A DNA stretch of 64,000 bases. Origin: Parelaphostrongylus tenuis (lineage: Eukaryota; Nematoda; Chromadorea; Rhabditida; Metastrongylidae). The stretch spans positions 1 to 64,000 of the forward strand of contig JAHQIW010004456.1 in assembly GCA_019055375.1 (NCBI GenBank), given 5' to 3'. The notes beneath the pieces were generated by a model. The model searched no databases. It had not been told where the DNA came from and saw only the letters and a list, made by a program, of their open reading frames with translations. This document shows, piece by piece, positions 25,383 to 53,776 of this stretch (positions are counted from its first letter, which is position 1; every line of letters begins with the position of its first letter). The translations under genes were made by a program, and so were the position numbers.

Positions 25383-25587
25383 GAATTGCCACGATTACGT
25401 TACCAACTAATCCAGATAAATTCTCTCGATTTTCATATATCAATCAATTATGCCGAGGTTTATAGAAAGTCGAAATTTTGAACTGTCTTATAATGTTTTG
25501 AACCATCTTGTCATAGTTACAATTGGTTTCCTATTCATTGGATAGAATGTACAAATAACTGTTGTCGTGTTCTCAGGTGAGTCTGCC

Positions 25588-43616
<18,029 letters not shown>

Positions 43617-43959
43617 ACAATCGACGTTATATTCACCTTATCATCTTTGAATAGAAAATTTGCAGACGCAATCATGTATAACTCATACTCATTAATATCC
43701 ATTCTGTAAACCACATAATAAGTTACACCCTAGCTGCTCTCACTTGCAAACTGATCGTTCTTTGATTCGAAAGGTCAGTTTTCTATGGTTGCTTTCGGGT
43801 TGATCGCCGTCGTACCTATTGAGGTAGACGCAGAGGTTTTATATGTTACATCAATTTTGTTCAAAATACGTCGTAAAGCATCTTCCACGATACAAAGAAC
43901 TGTATTTTTCTCTCCTTTTTAGCTGTTCCTTTGTGATGAAGCTGAGTTGGTTAGCGCGC

Positions 43960-44110
43960 TCAACCCTTTGAGCGTGACAGGAACACGCCGCTAAACCGCC
44001 TCGTCGCCAGCGGCGAGCAGTCCGTAGTGCTCCGAGTGAATAGTGATGCCGCGCGCGGCGAGGCGGGCTAGCGGCGCGTCCCTGTCGAACCCGAAGAGTT
44101 ATTTTAGAAC
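43960..44110. repeat. GC-rich palindromic repeat
   Basis: AACCCTTTGAGCGTGACAGG on the left and CCCTGTCGAACCCGAAGAGT on the right are near-inverse, around GC-rich arms (CGCCGCTAAACCGCCTCGTC and CGAGGCGGGCTAGCGGCG). A partial relative at 42010-42100 starts AACCCTTTGAGGACACAGGA. The GC content is in sharp contrast to the surroundings. Likely a MITE. Confidence 0.5.
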
Positions 44111-45337
44111 GGCCAATTTTCAGTGTAGTTTCACGACTTTCAATAAGTCGAAGCCCTTAAAATGTTTATAGTTGTTAACTAATTATATCAAAGCATCATG
44201 TTAACTCATTAGGAATCGTTCCTGTGGCTCTAATAATTTATTGACCAGTGCCAAGGCCACTTGAGTATAGTCTTCGAAATTGTGTGTATTTAGTATCAGA
44301 TGTTAATATGCGTGTTCAAGGCAGTTTGTTATGGTTTAGAACGTGGTTTGTAGATTGCTCACTTGTGCTTTATTATTGGAATTTTTGTCGGTTACGTACT
44401 TGTGAGCAACTTGTACCGTAAAAAGCTGTTCAAATTTAGTCTACATGTGTTTCTTAAATAATAGTTGATTTAGTGCCGGAGGTCTTATCTCATGATTGGC
44501 CATTTTACAAAATTGTTGTAATGGTGTTGTTTGATATCAGTGAATCTAGTTTGCTTTAATCAGAGCATAATCAGTTGCTCCTCAATGTTTGTTCTTCTGT
44601 TAATTCCACAATTCCATGTTGCCTGTTGGATGTTTATAGTCTGTACAATCAGCTCATCTATCATTGATGAGAACCACTGGGTATCATTCATTTAGGTATT
44701 CATAATGAGCCAGAGAATCTATATAGAGAAATATATAGACTTTATAATTATGACTTTTCTCTCCTCCTTTTTGATTGACATTTTCTATGTAATCAAGTGA
44801 GTTCTTCCTATTACAATCACCATTCTCGTGTAGCACACGTATCACATCAAATGTGTTTTGAAGAGTATTGTCAACCTTCAAGAATGTATGATGTAATTGA
44901 AAACTTGTCAATTTCAACTACATTTTCATTCCCGGTGCGTTTCTGGGACCGCCTTTTTGATAGCCTTGTTGATTAGTCGATGTTGATTGTTTAGAAATAA
45001 AGATTTTTATAGCGAAATTCGAAATGTCAGCAACAGTTTGCTAGCAATTTCTTCGATACAGAACGGTATAAATTGAAGGATAAAGCCTTTGTTATTGATT
45101 AGTTTCTGCGCAAGGAGCATGCATATTTACATAATCGAGCATCGTTATCTCACAACGCGTTACGCGCACACAGGAGCATGCGCGGGTAGTGTAATCATGC
45201 CTTCAAACCATCTTGTAAGCCCCTTAGTCTCATTTTGAGCCTTTCTGTCATTTTGTGAGCTGAACAGTAGAGCTGTGACACTTTTTCAATTTTCAAGTTT
45301 CTGAGCCAAACGCGAGCTTTCTACGATACATTTTATT

Positions 45338-45965
45338 CAAACGACTGACGTTTGTGATGTTTCTTCTTCTTCAGAGCCTGAGAAGATTGGGTTTTCTACA
45401 CTCAAGTCGGCCAAACACCTTCAATACCCCATCTGGGAAACATTATCAAACCCTGGGTTTTCTTCGAATCAGGAAAAGAGATAGTTTTTCACGTACTGTT
45501 TATATGAGATTTCCACTTAGCTATCAAAGTGGAGACCAATTGTGCAGAGTTCACATGAGCTTCCAATGCACCTCTTACTTAAAGTAGCAATTTTATAAAC
45601 TGTGTCATATTACGTATTATGACCAGGCATTCCTTCCTGCGGTCATGTTTGTATTCAAGCCATGCAGCGAGAATGCTCTGATATTAGCTGAGGTTTTATA
45701 CTCTTCCTAAAGAATGACGATTTTTACCTCGAATTCCTCCCCGTTAGTTCTCTGTATCTTATGCGAGCTAAGTAGTGTATTAGGTTGCATCTTAAGCTCA
45801 TCAATCGGTTGTTCTTTTGTACGGGCCACCTCGTTTCCGTTAATCTGTTTGCCGCTGCATGCATTACAAAGGAATAGATATATTGTGCCCGTATAACTGC
45901 AATAACTGTCCGTACCGGCTACATGCATTCTTGCGGTCATAAAAGCATATGGAACTTGGCTAGCG
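45338..45965 (-). mobile_element. Second Penelope-like element relic
   Basis: On the minus strand GTIYLFLCNACSGKQINGNE, then SHKIQRTNGEEFEVKIVIL (45940-45707), is a diverged GIY-YIG nuclease with the YIG replaced by QINGN. Downstream, at 45378-45343, lies a decayed hammerhead of the PLE type (AGGCTCTGAAGAAG at one end, AAACGTCAG at the other). The nuclease-then-hammerhead order is the same as at 24 kb. Confidence 0.7.
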
Positions 45966-46466
45966 CCTCATTTGAAAAATCAATATAGAAATTGGGGATC
46001 ATTTCCGTTATTGGGCAAGTTTTTTTGGAAAATCACTTTGCAGTGCCGTAAAGTTCAAAATAACATCATATTTTGCACGTCCTACCGGTATCGCTTCCAT
46101 CGCGATTATATCTCTCACGATGGGGAGCTCTTTCTATATACAATCCAGCAACTATACGATAGCGACAGTTTCGTTGAAATCAATAAAGTGGTTGTTTCTT
46201 GAAAAAAAAACCGTTACACTGAACTGTAGCAAAGAGAATAAGTCGGCTAGGGTGCATGGTGGCTGCGGATAGATATTTGAGATTAATAGATAGCGCAGGC
46301 TCAATTCACATGTGGGGTGCGATTTTCGCTATTGGATTTGAAGTTTTTACTCTGCTTTTACAAAAATTTTAGGTAGAACATATGCTCTGATGCAGGACGA
46401 TTTCCTTTAGACAGCATGTGCTCTTCGTACTTAGGCTCAGGCCTAGAGCGAGCTTCACCACCTGTA

Positions 46467-47048
46467 TCACCTGTCGTCCCGTTGATCGTCGAGTGACTCG
46501 AGCGGGTACCAGCAACTCTTCCATTTTTCCCTATCGCGTGCAAGAGTAGCCCAGTGGGTCCTCCTTGCTCTAGGAATTCGCTGAGCATCATATCTTTCTT
46601 CCATCGCTTTCGTGAAGAAATCGGACCAACGGGTCAGTGGTCTTCCTTTAGAGCGCTTGACGTCCCGAGGAATCCAGTCGGTAACGGCTCTCGTCCATCG
46701 GTTGTCGTTGAAGCGCATCACGTGTCCGGCCCACCTTATTTTCGATATCCTGGCGTGTAGAACGGCGTCTCTGATTTTCGATCGTTGACGTAGGTCGGAA
46801 GTTCGGATCCTTTGTCTCATTTGCGAAATACGAGATACTCCTAGCATCGACCTTTCGACTGCGCGTTCGATAACGGCAAGTGATCTTTCATCCTGCTTAC
46901 GTAGCGACCAGGTTTCTGCTGCATACGTTAGGGCAGAGATAATTGTCGAGTCGAGAAGGTGGGCACGGAGTCGGATGTTCTTTGTCCTCTTCACTACATC
47001 TTCGATGCTCTTAAACGTTCCCCAAGTCGCTCGTTTCCTCCTGCTCAA
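46467..47048 (-). pseudogene. RTE-like retrotransposon: C-terminal thumb and tail
   Basis: A 193-residue frame carries the conserved tail: LTYAAETWSLRKQDERSLAV, RMLGV-type motif (RSMLGVSRISQMRQRI), KIRWAGHVMRFNDNRWTRAV, RSKGRPLTRWSDFF, and DREKWKSCWYPLESLDDQRD near the end. The tail is typical of RTE-like nematode elements. It is separated by a frameshift from the FADD part. Confidence 0.88.
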
Positions 47049-47315
47049 ACTCTGGGGCTAGGTCGTTCATCATGTTGATTTCACGACCTAAATAGATGTA
47101 ACTGGAGCATTCGGAAATTGTCGTTCCGTTGAGCGTGAATGGGGCATTAGAAACCCATCCGTTCCTCATGAACATTGTTTTCGTTAGATTCAGTTGAAGA
47201 CCGATCTTTCCACAGGCGTTAGTCGAAATCAGTCAACATTCGTTCCGCTTGGCTGATGTTTGGTGTTATGAGAACGATATCGTCAGCAAAGCGAAGATGG
47301 TTTAATTGTCGACCG

Positions 47316-48047
47316 TCAATTTTCACTCCCATTTCGTCCCATTCTAATGTTCGCATGACGTTTTGTAGGGTGAGCAGTGAATAGTTTTGGCGATATTGTA
47401 TCGCCTTGTCGAACCCCTCTTCTTACGTCAATGGTGATATTGTTGTAGAATGGAGATATTCTGGTCGTGAAATCTTTATAAAGCTCACGAGGGATCATTA
47501 TGTACCGAGTAGGGACGCCCTGGTTATCCAGAGCCTCTATAACCGCTTCTGTTTCCACTGAATCAAAGGCTTTTTTCAGATCGATAAAAGTGAGACAGAG
47601 TGGTTGTTTGTACTCTCGCGAAACTTCAATGAGGCTTGTGATCGTGTGGATGTGATCCATGGTACTAAATCCTTTTCTGAACCCTGCTTGTTCGCATGGC
47701 TGTCCTTCGTCCAGTGTTCTGTCAATCCTGTTCAGGATGACTCGAGTAAAGAGTTTATAGACAACGGACAGCAAGCAGATTGGGCGATAATTGCCTATGT
47801 CGTGAAGGTCTCCCTTTTTGAACAACAATACGGTCTTGCTGGTTTTCCATTGAATAGGGACCTTGCATTCTGACAGGTAGCGAGTGAAGAGCCGAGCCAG
47901 GGTGTTGATGAGAACTGGCGGCAGATTCTTCAGATGTTCTGGTCTAATCCTGTCTGGACCGGGTGTTGTTCTGTTTTTCACCGACGATATAGCATGTCTG
48001 ATTTCGGAAGGAAGGACCGGTGGAACGACATATTCGTCCTCTTTCAA
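47316..48047 (-). pseudogene. RTE-like retrotransposon: reverse transcriptase fragment
   Basis: Reverse transcriptase fingers and palm: TTPGPDRIRPEHLK (about residues 28-40), NYRPICLLS (86-94), QAGFRKGFSTMDHI (120-133), FIDLKKAFDSV with the first catalytic Asp at about 156, and RRGVRQGDTISPKLF (209-223). It then shifts frame near 47380. The FADD catalytic box lies beyond in another frame (about 47278-47291), so this copy cannot make an intact enzyme. Confidence 0.9.
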
Positions 48048-49465
48048 TTTATATGACGGTAAGAGAACATGGCTAGCGAAGAGATCCGAGTAGTACTGGT
48101 GGATGATTTTTCCATAGCCCTTCTGGAAGCTGTAAGTGTCCCGTCAGGGTATCGGAGTGCAATCATCTTGGTCTTATAGTTGGCGAAGCCTCGCTGGGCT
48201 TTGCGAATGCTCTTCCCAGCTTCTGCAGCTTCTGCCATAACTGCTGCTCTTCTCTCTTTAAGGTCTTCTTTTATCGCTTCTCTGCATCGTTTCGCAAGTT
48301 CGGACGTAAGGTTTCGGTTGCCTGCGGCTCGTGCGATTCCACGTTGACGTATCAGCTCGAGTGTCTGCGGAGACAAGCGTCTCTTCGTGACCTTAGGACT
48401 TTCGGCTTTTTTAGCGCCAACGTGAAGATATTCAACGAGTCGATCGTATTCTTCGTCGATGTTGTCGACAACGGTATCTTCCCAAGAGCCGACTAATGAT
48501 TTGAATACATCCCAGTTTATGGTAGTTCTGGGACTTCGTTGTTTGAATTTAGCGGCTTTCTCTCCTCTCCTCGAAAATCGGAACGTTGCGCGAAGGAGGC
48601 GATGGTCTGATCCCGTGTAGAACTTGGGAACAACAGCGACGTCGGTCAGGCAAAACCTTCGATTTACTATGATGTGATCTATTTCGTTATGGTACTCTCC
48701 ATTGGGAGACTCCCACGTCCATCGCTGAGAGAGAGGCTTTTGGAATTGCGAGTTACCATGGATGGTTTGGGTCGTCATGATAAACTCGGATAGCCTTTCA
48801 CCCTGTTCATTCCATTCTAGTCCGTGGGTCCCTATGTGACGTTCTTCAGACGTTCTTCTAGGTCCAATTTTTGCGTTAAAATCTCCGACAATGACCTTGA
48901 AGAATGTATGATCTTCTCTGAAGAATTTTTCGAGGTCCATATAGAACGCTTCGACTTCGTCTTCGTCATAGCTTGATGTTGGTGCGTAAGCAACGAAGAT
49001 GGTCAAAGCCGGCATAGAACCACATCGTTTCAACCGTAATCGTCCGATGCGGGTTGTTAGTTGTTCGAACGAATCAATGTTCACGGTCAAATTCGATTTG
49101 ACGAGGACGCCAACGCCACCGACACCTCTGCGATCGCATGTTCCAAGGAACAGTTCTTCTCCGGTGTCATAGACAGCGTGAAAAGGATGGCGCCTTCTCG
49201 TCTCAGCCAGGCCAATGACGTCGTACCTTATTCTTCTTGCTTGAATCAACAGATCTTCTACAGCGGATTGTTGAGCAAGGGTTCTTGCATTGTAGGTACA
49301 GATCGTCATTTTAGTCCGTTTCGATCTTGGCAGCCTAGTTCGGCCCTGAGATTTTAGCAGCCTCTCCGTACTCGTCCTACCTGGCGCTGCCGTACCAGGG
49401 GCTCTTTCGGGGTCAGGGGAATGAGGCCCATATTTGTTACTGTTTTTGGCATTTTTGATACCCAA
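48044..49465 (-). pseudogene. RTE-like retrotransposon: AP endonuclease ORF
   Basis: A 473-residue frame. The apurinic-type endonuclease that nicks target DNA spans roughly residues 52-300: TICTYNARTL with N59, AET with E88, [11 protein letters not shown] with D195/N197, EIDHI with D263 and GSDHRLL with D287/H288. All expected catalytic positions are present. A Lys/Arg/Glu-rich linker follows. The frame ends early in an out-of-frame tail after about residue 450, because a frameshift near 48100-48130 cuts it from the reverse transcriptase. Confidence 0.9.
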
Positions 49466-49899
49466 CGTGTAGCTTGCCAGGCCTCTAAACGTGGGGGCTG
49501 GGTACTCACGAGTAGCTTGCCAGTCTCTCTCGGAGGAGCGGGAGGAGCTTATTTGTTGGAGGCGACTCCTAACCGCCTCCCATGTACTTCCCAGCCGCTT
49601 AGTTGCAGGCTTTTGGCCGACTTGACTCGTAGAAATAGAGTTTTGTCAAGTCGGCACTGCAGAAGCAGGGAGCTCGTCCCTGAATCCACCTGCGTCTCTG
49701 GGAAGCACACGGTCGCTTTTGGTTCGCGTTTTATTCCCCTATCCACCACCTGGGACGCGCCACGTGCCCTCGCGACTAACCAGGCGGGATCTCTCAAAGA
49801 GGGAGGTCCGTGGGAAGCGAGCTTATTTGGCAATATATAAGAAAATGAAAAGCTTCAGCATATGGACGATGGAGCAAAGTACTTTACAATTTCACACAT

Positions 49900-51500
49900 A
49901 AAACTTGGAATTGTTCGAATCAGAATAAAAGCAAAAATCTTTGCAATAACACGAGACGCATGTGAGAACAATTTTAGTTTAACCAACACAGCAGTTGCAA
50001 GAAGATCTTTCTAAATGAAGATTACATTTGAGTCTGTGTGATATACGCTTCTGAATATGTACTAACAGTCTCATGGAAAGTGTATGTCCAGTAAAAGATC
50101 CTTTCAAAGTTTTTGTCCGAAAACGGAAATGATTCGTAATTTGCTGTAATAATCTTTATCAAAGTCGCACGTTCATGTATTCTGAAGTGCGACTTTATCA
50201 GCAGTAGAATTTGTAAGATCTGAGACCGAAGACTTGACATTAGGTCATTTTACAGTAGGTTTTGAAACATAATAAGCCAAAACCGGTGAACTATCGTAGT
50301 CATTCTATTCCACTACATTTCCTTGCGCTCATGCCGATCAGTGTGCGCTTAATTACACGACGCAAAATCACATGCAATCGAATACTAGCAGTGCTTTATG
50401 CACATCATTTTCTCTCATCCATGACAAATGAGTATGTTCTAGTTCGTGTGTAGATTGTCACTTGAGCTTACGATCTTTGTGAATGGTACTGAGTATTTAT
50501 CAAGAAGATTCCTCCTGGAAATTGGAAGTAATTGCGTTGGAGCGCTCCTATAATCACTTGGCGAAAAAAATCACCATCTTTTCTCGTTGAGCTTTTAGAA
50601 AGCGTCTTGATATTATGCTCCCGACTCGGGAGAAAGGGTTCGTTCACCGTCCGCTAAGCCAACTTGCGAACACTCTGCTCTTCTCATTGCGCGACACTTC
50701 AAAGTACTTCCCTCTTCACGACACATGGATTTGCGGCTTCTGTTAGGAGGATGGTACTCAATCAAACTCATTCAAAGAAACAGCTTTATTTGGCAACCGA
50801 AACTCATTTTATTTCTATTCATTGCTTTTGCAATTATGTTTTTGCACTCATTAGATGAGAAATGGAAGAATTTTGAATGAATGAAGAACAGAAAAAATGG
50901 GATTTTCAGTGGATTTCCTTCGCTTTGGATTTTGATTCCTGTTGTTCTCTTACATGTTCACATCGTGCTAGTATTTTCCGCTTTAATATAGTGCTTTCAT
51001 ATTTTTTCTGTGATATAAACCATAACTTTCCTACAGCTGTGTAAAAATAGGAATGCCTGTAGTTCAGCAGTAGAGATGCTATCCGTTACATCTACGCGCC
51101 ACTCGATCATAACATTGCAAATATGTTTCGCATAAGGGTGATATTCGCAAAATTCTGAATATGCTCAATAAATCTTGTTGTCACATATACTGAAACCACA
51201 GCAGTGGAACTCTACAGATTTCTCTATGTTAGCCCGTATTGAGAAGAGCTGAGTAATAGTGACTCTTTACTTTATTTCCAACACTAAAACGCTTTGAGAT
51301 AATTTGTCCTTTTTGATGTTAGCGCCCTACATCTGCTCAGGAAGGAATGTAATAAGTTATTCCTTATATGTCATTTGACAAAAATCAGCAATCCAAATTC
51401 TAGAAAAATGATTGCTGAGTGTTTTCACGTGTTCATGTAACTAGATCACTATCACAGTACTTGTTCTCTACCACTCCGCGCTTTTTCGTAATAAATATTA
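49900..51500. other. Intergenic, no gene recognised
   Basis: 5' flank of the RTE-like element (minus strand). Holds a MITE-family piece near 49960-50230 and a degenerate tRNA-like patch near 51052-51105 (CTGTAGTTCAGCAGTAGAGA). Nothing coding. Confidence 0.35.
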
Positions 51501-51510
51501 GTTTGTTCCA

Positions 51511-52076
51511 TAAGATTTGGCACTAGAGGAACAAACACCGCATTTTTTGAGCAAATTGACTAAAACTGTATGATTTTGGATGTCACTTCTTGTGAAAATT
51601 TTGATATACAGCTTGACTATACGTGCTTGGAGTTGGAGCTGTCTTGAGAACAGATTAGCTAGCTACACATGAACAATTGGCGCGTGAAGAAAATGCTGCT
51701 GGGGAAGCGACGCGCAAGATTAATGGAGATTCGGACGATGATACGATTGCAGAAAGGTCGGCTAGAAAGTCGTTTGCGAAGATCAAAGCTGAAGGGAAGA
51801 GTCTGGATGATCACTCGTGCTCGGGTTTCCACAGTAAGCTCCATTAATCTTGCGCGCCACTTTGCCAGCTTTTTCACCTGAGCGTCATTTTGTAAAAGTA
51901 GCGAGCGAATTTGCTTCCACGACAGCTCCATCTTAGTGCAAATATAGGCAAGTTGTGTAACAAAATGTTCACAAACAATACGCAACTTGAACGATACCAA
52001 AAGCATGCAGTTTCTGTTCCTACTGGTTAACGAATTTGCTGTCTACTGCTCTAGTGCCAAAACTCATGGAACGGAT
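51511..52076. mobile_element. Foldback mariner derivative M4
   Basis: The ends TTGTTCCATAAGATTTGGCA and TGCCAAAACTCATGGAACGG are inverted repeats. Both arms encode the mariner N-terminal region in opposite directions (minus: MELSWKQIRSLLLQ). Same architecture as M1-M3. Confidence 0.75.
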
Positions 52077-52399
52077 CACAAATGTGCGTCAAATATTCGA
52101 ATTATACACTTCGTTGTATACTTTACTCAGTATATGTATACTTTATCTTGTCGATTTTACAGTATCAGTCTAATTTTCTCTCATTTTGAATAGAATTTTA
52201 TGACACAACGGAGTAGCAAGTCAGTGGACTTTATGAAGGGAACAAGAATTCAACACAGGAAGGGCGAAATAAAATGCCAGACTATCGTTTTGAACTCGTT
52301 CCAAGTGAATTCACTCTCCGGAAAGAGAGGAAAACATTGCAGACATACTCATAATCACATTTATTTGAAATGACATGAAAACGATTTTCTAAACCAAAA

Positions 52400-52438
52400 T
52401 TATGCCTGAGCTGCCACGTCCACGCTTCTCCTTGACAT
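52400..52438 (-). CDS. Possible alternative 3' exon
   Basis: A good acceptor (ATATTTTCAG) precedes a local GC-richer patch. Read in phase 0 it gives MSRRSVDVAAQA and TAA. Read in phase 1 it gives VKEKRGRGSSGIILV and a stop slightly further on. The phase-1 reading could join the 56807 exon. Only the signals are seen; there is no homology evidence. Confidence 0.18.
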   Translation of the reverse strand: MSRRSVDVAAQA

Positions 52439-53089
52439 CTGAAAATATCACTATAAAACGTCAATTCGGTGTGTTGTTCAACATCGAAAGGTGTGAAATT
52501 CCAAAAATACAAGAAAAGCGGCAACTCTCATGTTTTACTTTTTGAAGTTAAAAGTAAGTTTGTGAACCAAATCAAGCGAATATGTACTGCCTGACTAAAT
52601 GCTCAATTTGTCACTCATTCAACCTTCCATATGAATCATGTCATTTCAAAGAGAAATTCTTGTTGAACAAAATACAGAAACTTGACCGTATGGTGTTTCA
52701 TAGCAACACAAATAACAGATGATGTGTCTGGGACTGAGCAAATGATTTCGAACAGTGTGACATGAAATAAAGGTATCATAGCTTATAACTAATTTAAAGA
52801 GTCATGTAGCACTTACAGTGAAAAAGCCTAGAATGAACAAGTGATCACTGGACCATTTCTTAGCTTTGAAAAAAATCAAGCTGCATTGTGTGAATAGCCA
52901 CAGTGAAGTTTAACAGTGTACTGAGTCCGTGCTTTTTATCCTTCCAAACAGATGAGTACTTATTTTCAGCCGTAAGTTTTCTTAGCACAATGCAAGGTTT
53001 GATTTGAGACGTCTTAGTCGAAGTATTCCAAATCTAACTTTTTGGGATAAGTACCACAACATCTGGCTGCTGCGTAGCTCAATCTTCGA

Positions 53090-53460
53090 GTCTATCCCAT
53101 ATTCGTAACCCAGGTTTATATATCTATAGCGAAACACGGACGGCCCGGTCATATACGAAGAGAGACGACAGATGGACTAAAAGAAGTGTAGAGTGGATTC
53201 CACGACATTGTACGCGTCTTCGAAGACGACCACCTACACGTTGGGCGGACGTGTTCTTTAGAAAAACTAAGGAGCTATACTCTCAGCTGTCCGATATTTT
53301 CAGATCATGATATGACACTCGCACTTGCTACTTGGCTCAAATCAGATCACCGTCGTGGACAACTTGCCACGCAATCAAGGGACGAACGGAATATGTGCTG
53401 GAGTCCCGCACAACTAGTGAAGATGGACCGTCTAAGTAAGTATCTGGGTGAGTAAGTACT
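53090..53460 (+). mobile_element. Decayed non-LTR retrotransposon tail
   Basis: The plus strand has HGRPGHIRRETTDG, SGFHDIVRVFEDDHLH, LATWLKSDHRRGQLATQSRD and CWSPAQLVKMDRLS in one mostly open frame. This matches the RWAGHI...RDERNxW tail of RTE/CR1-like elements. A short related piece (GTCCGCACAGTTTGTGAAGA region) lies near 20095-20140. Confidence 0.6.
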
Positions 53461-53604
53461 TAGAGCTAGTTTCAACTCGGGATTTCATATCGTTCAAGAT
53501 TTGAAAATGCTTTTAAATTAGCGAGAGGCAAGAACTTAATACCTGCTAATGCTGGTGATGGCGACGCCTAAAACAGAATGATTGATTGGTTGATCGGATA
53601 GGCA

Positions 53605-53776
53605 TTAATCAAGCTGCGTATTATCACCGACCTTATACTCTTTCTTCAGATCTTCTGGGCTGATTTCACTACGCTTCAGAATTTTCGCACTCTCCCATTC
53701 ACTAATATCCAACTCCAGTGTCTTATATTCGGGATCATAAGGCGAACGCATCTTACCCATCTCTCGTTTAGCTTTT
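53605..53776 (-). CDS. Lys/Glu-rich protein, last exon
   Basis: Acceptor TTCCTTTTAG; the exon enters in phase 2 and ends at TAA (53605-53607). It encodes KAKREMGKMRSPYDPEYKTL then ELDISEWESAKILKRSEISP and EDLKKEYKVGDNTQLD. This is the best coding signal of the gene: 57 codons with consistent codon use and a clean acceptor. Confidence 0.7.

Larger units (their letters stand above)
24010..25410 (-). mobile_element. Penelope-like element relic with inverted ends and hammerhead motifs
   Basis: About 1.4 kb. Minus-strand coding relics run from reverse transcriptase C-terminus (DSGYSTKWYRKPSNK, about 25000; MFRTSRNVCTGE, about 24850) through a pre-endonuclease region (LPFISNEISSAVERCLKRCG, RNRLYERL) to a GIY-YIG endonuclease (24497-24147). 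The outer 200 bp at 24010-24240 recur inverted at 25195-25410. Each arm carries one hammerhead motif (24044-24078 minus, 25348-25382 plus). PLEs are known to carry hammerhead ribozymes in their terminal repeats. Confidence 0.85.
46455..49833 (-). mobile_element. RTE-like non-LTR retrotransposon, nearly full length, decayed
   Basis: The 5' end is near 49833 and the 3' end near 46455 (minus strand). The order is a 5' leader of about 370 bp, an AP-type endonuclease, a reverse transcriptase with FADD box (about 47278-47291), and a C-terminal tail of the kind IRWAGHVMRF...RWTRAVTDWIPRD. At least two frameshifts split what should be one polyprotein, so it is not autonomous now. Decayed relatives occur at 32290-32740, 38580-38960, 53090-53460 and 20080-20150. 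Confidence 0.9.

Noticed and set aside
44684..44917. 77-codon minus-strand frame with mixed polar sequence
   Set aside because: Looks mildly protein-like, but no family, no companion exon and no splice signals that fit.
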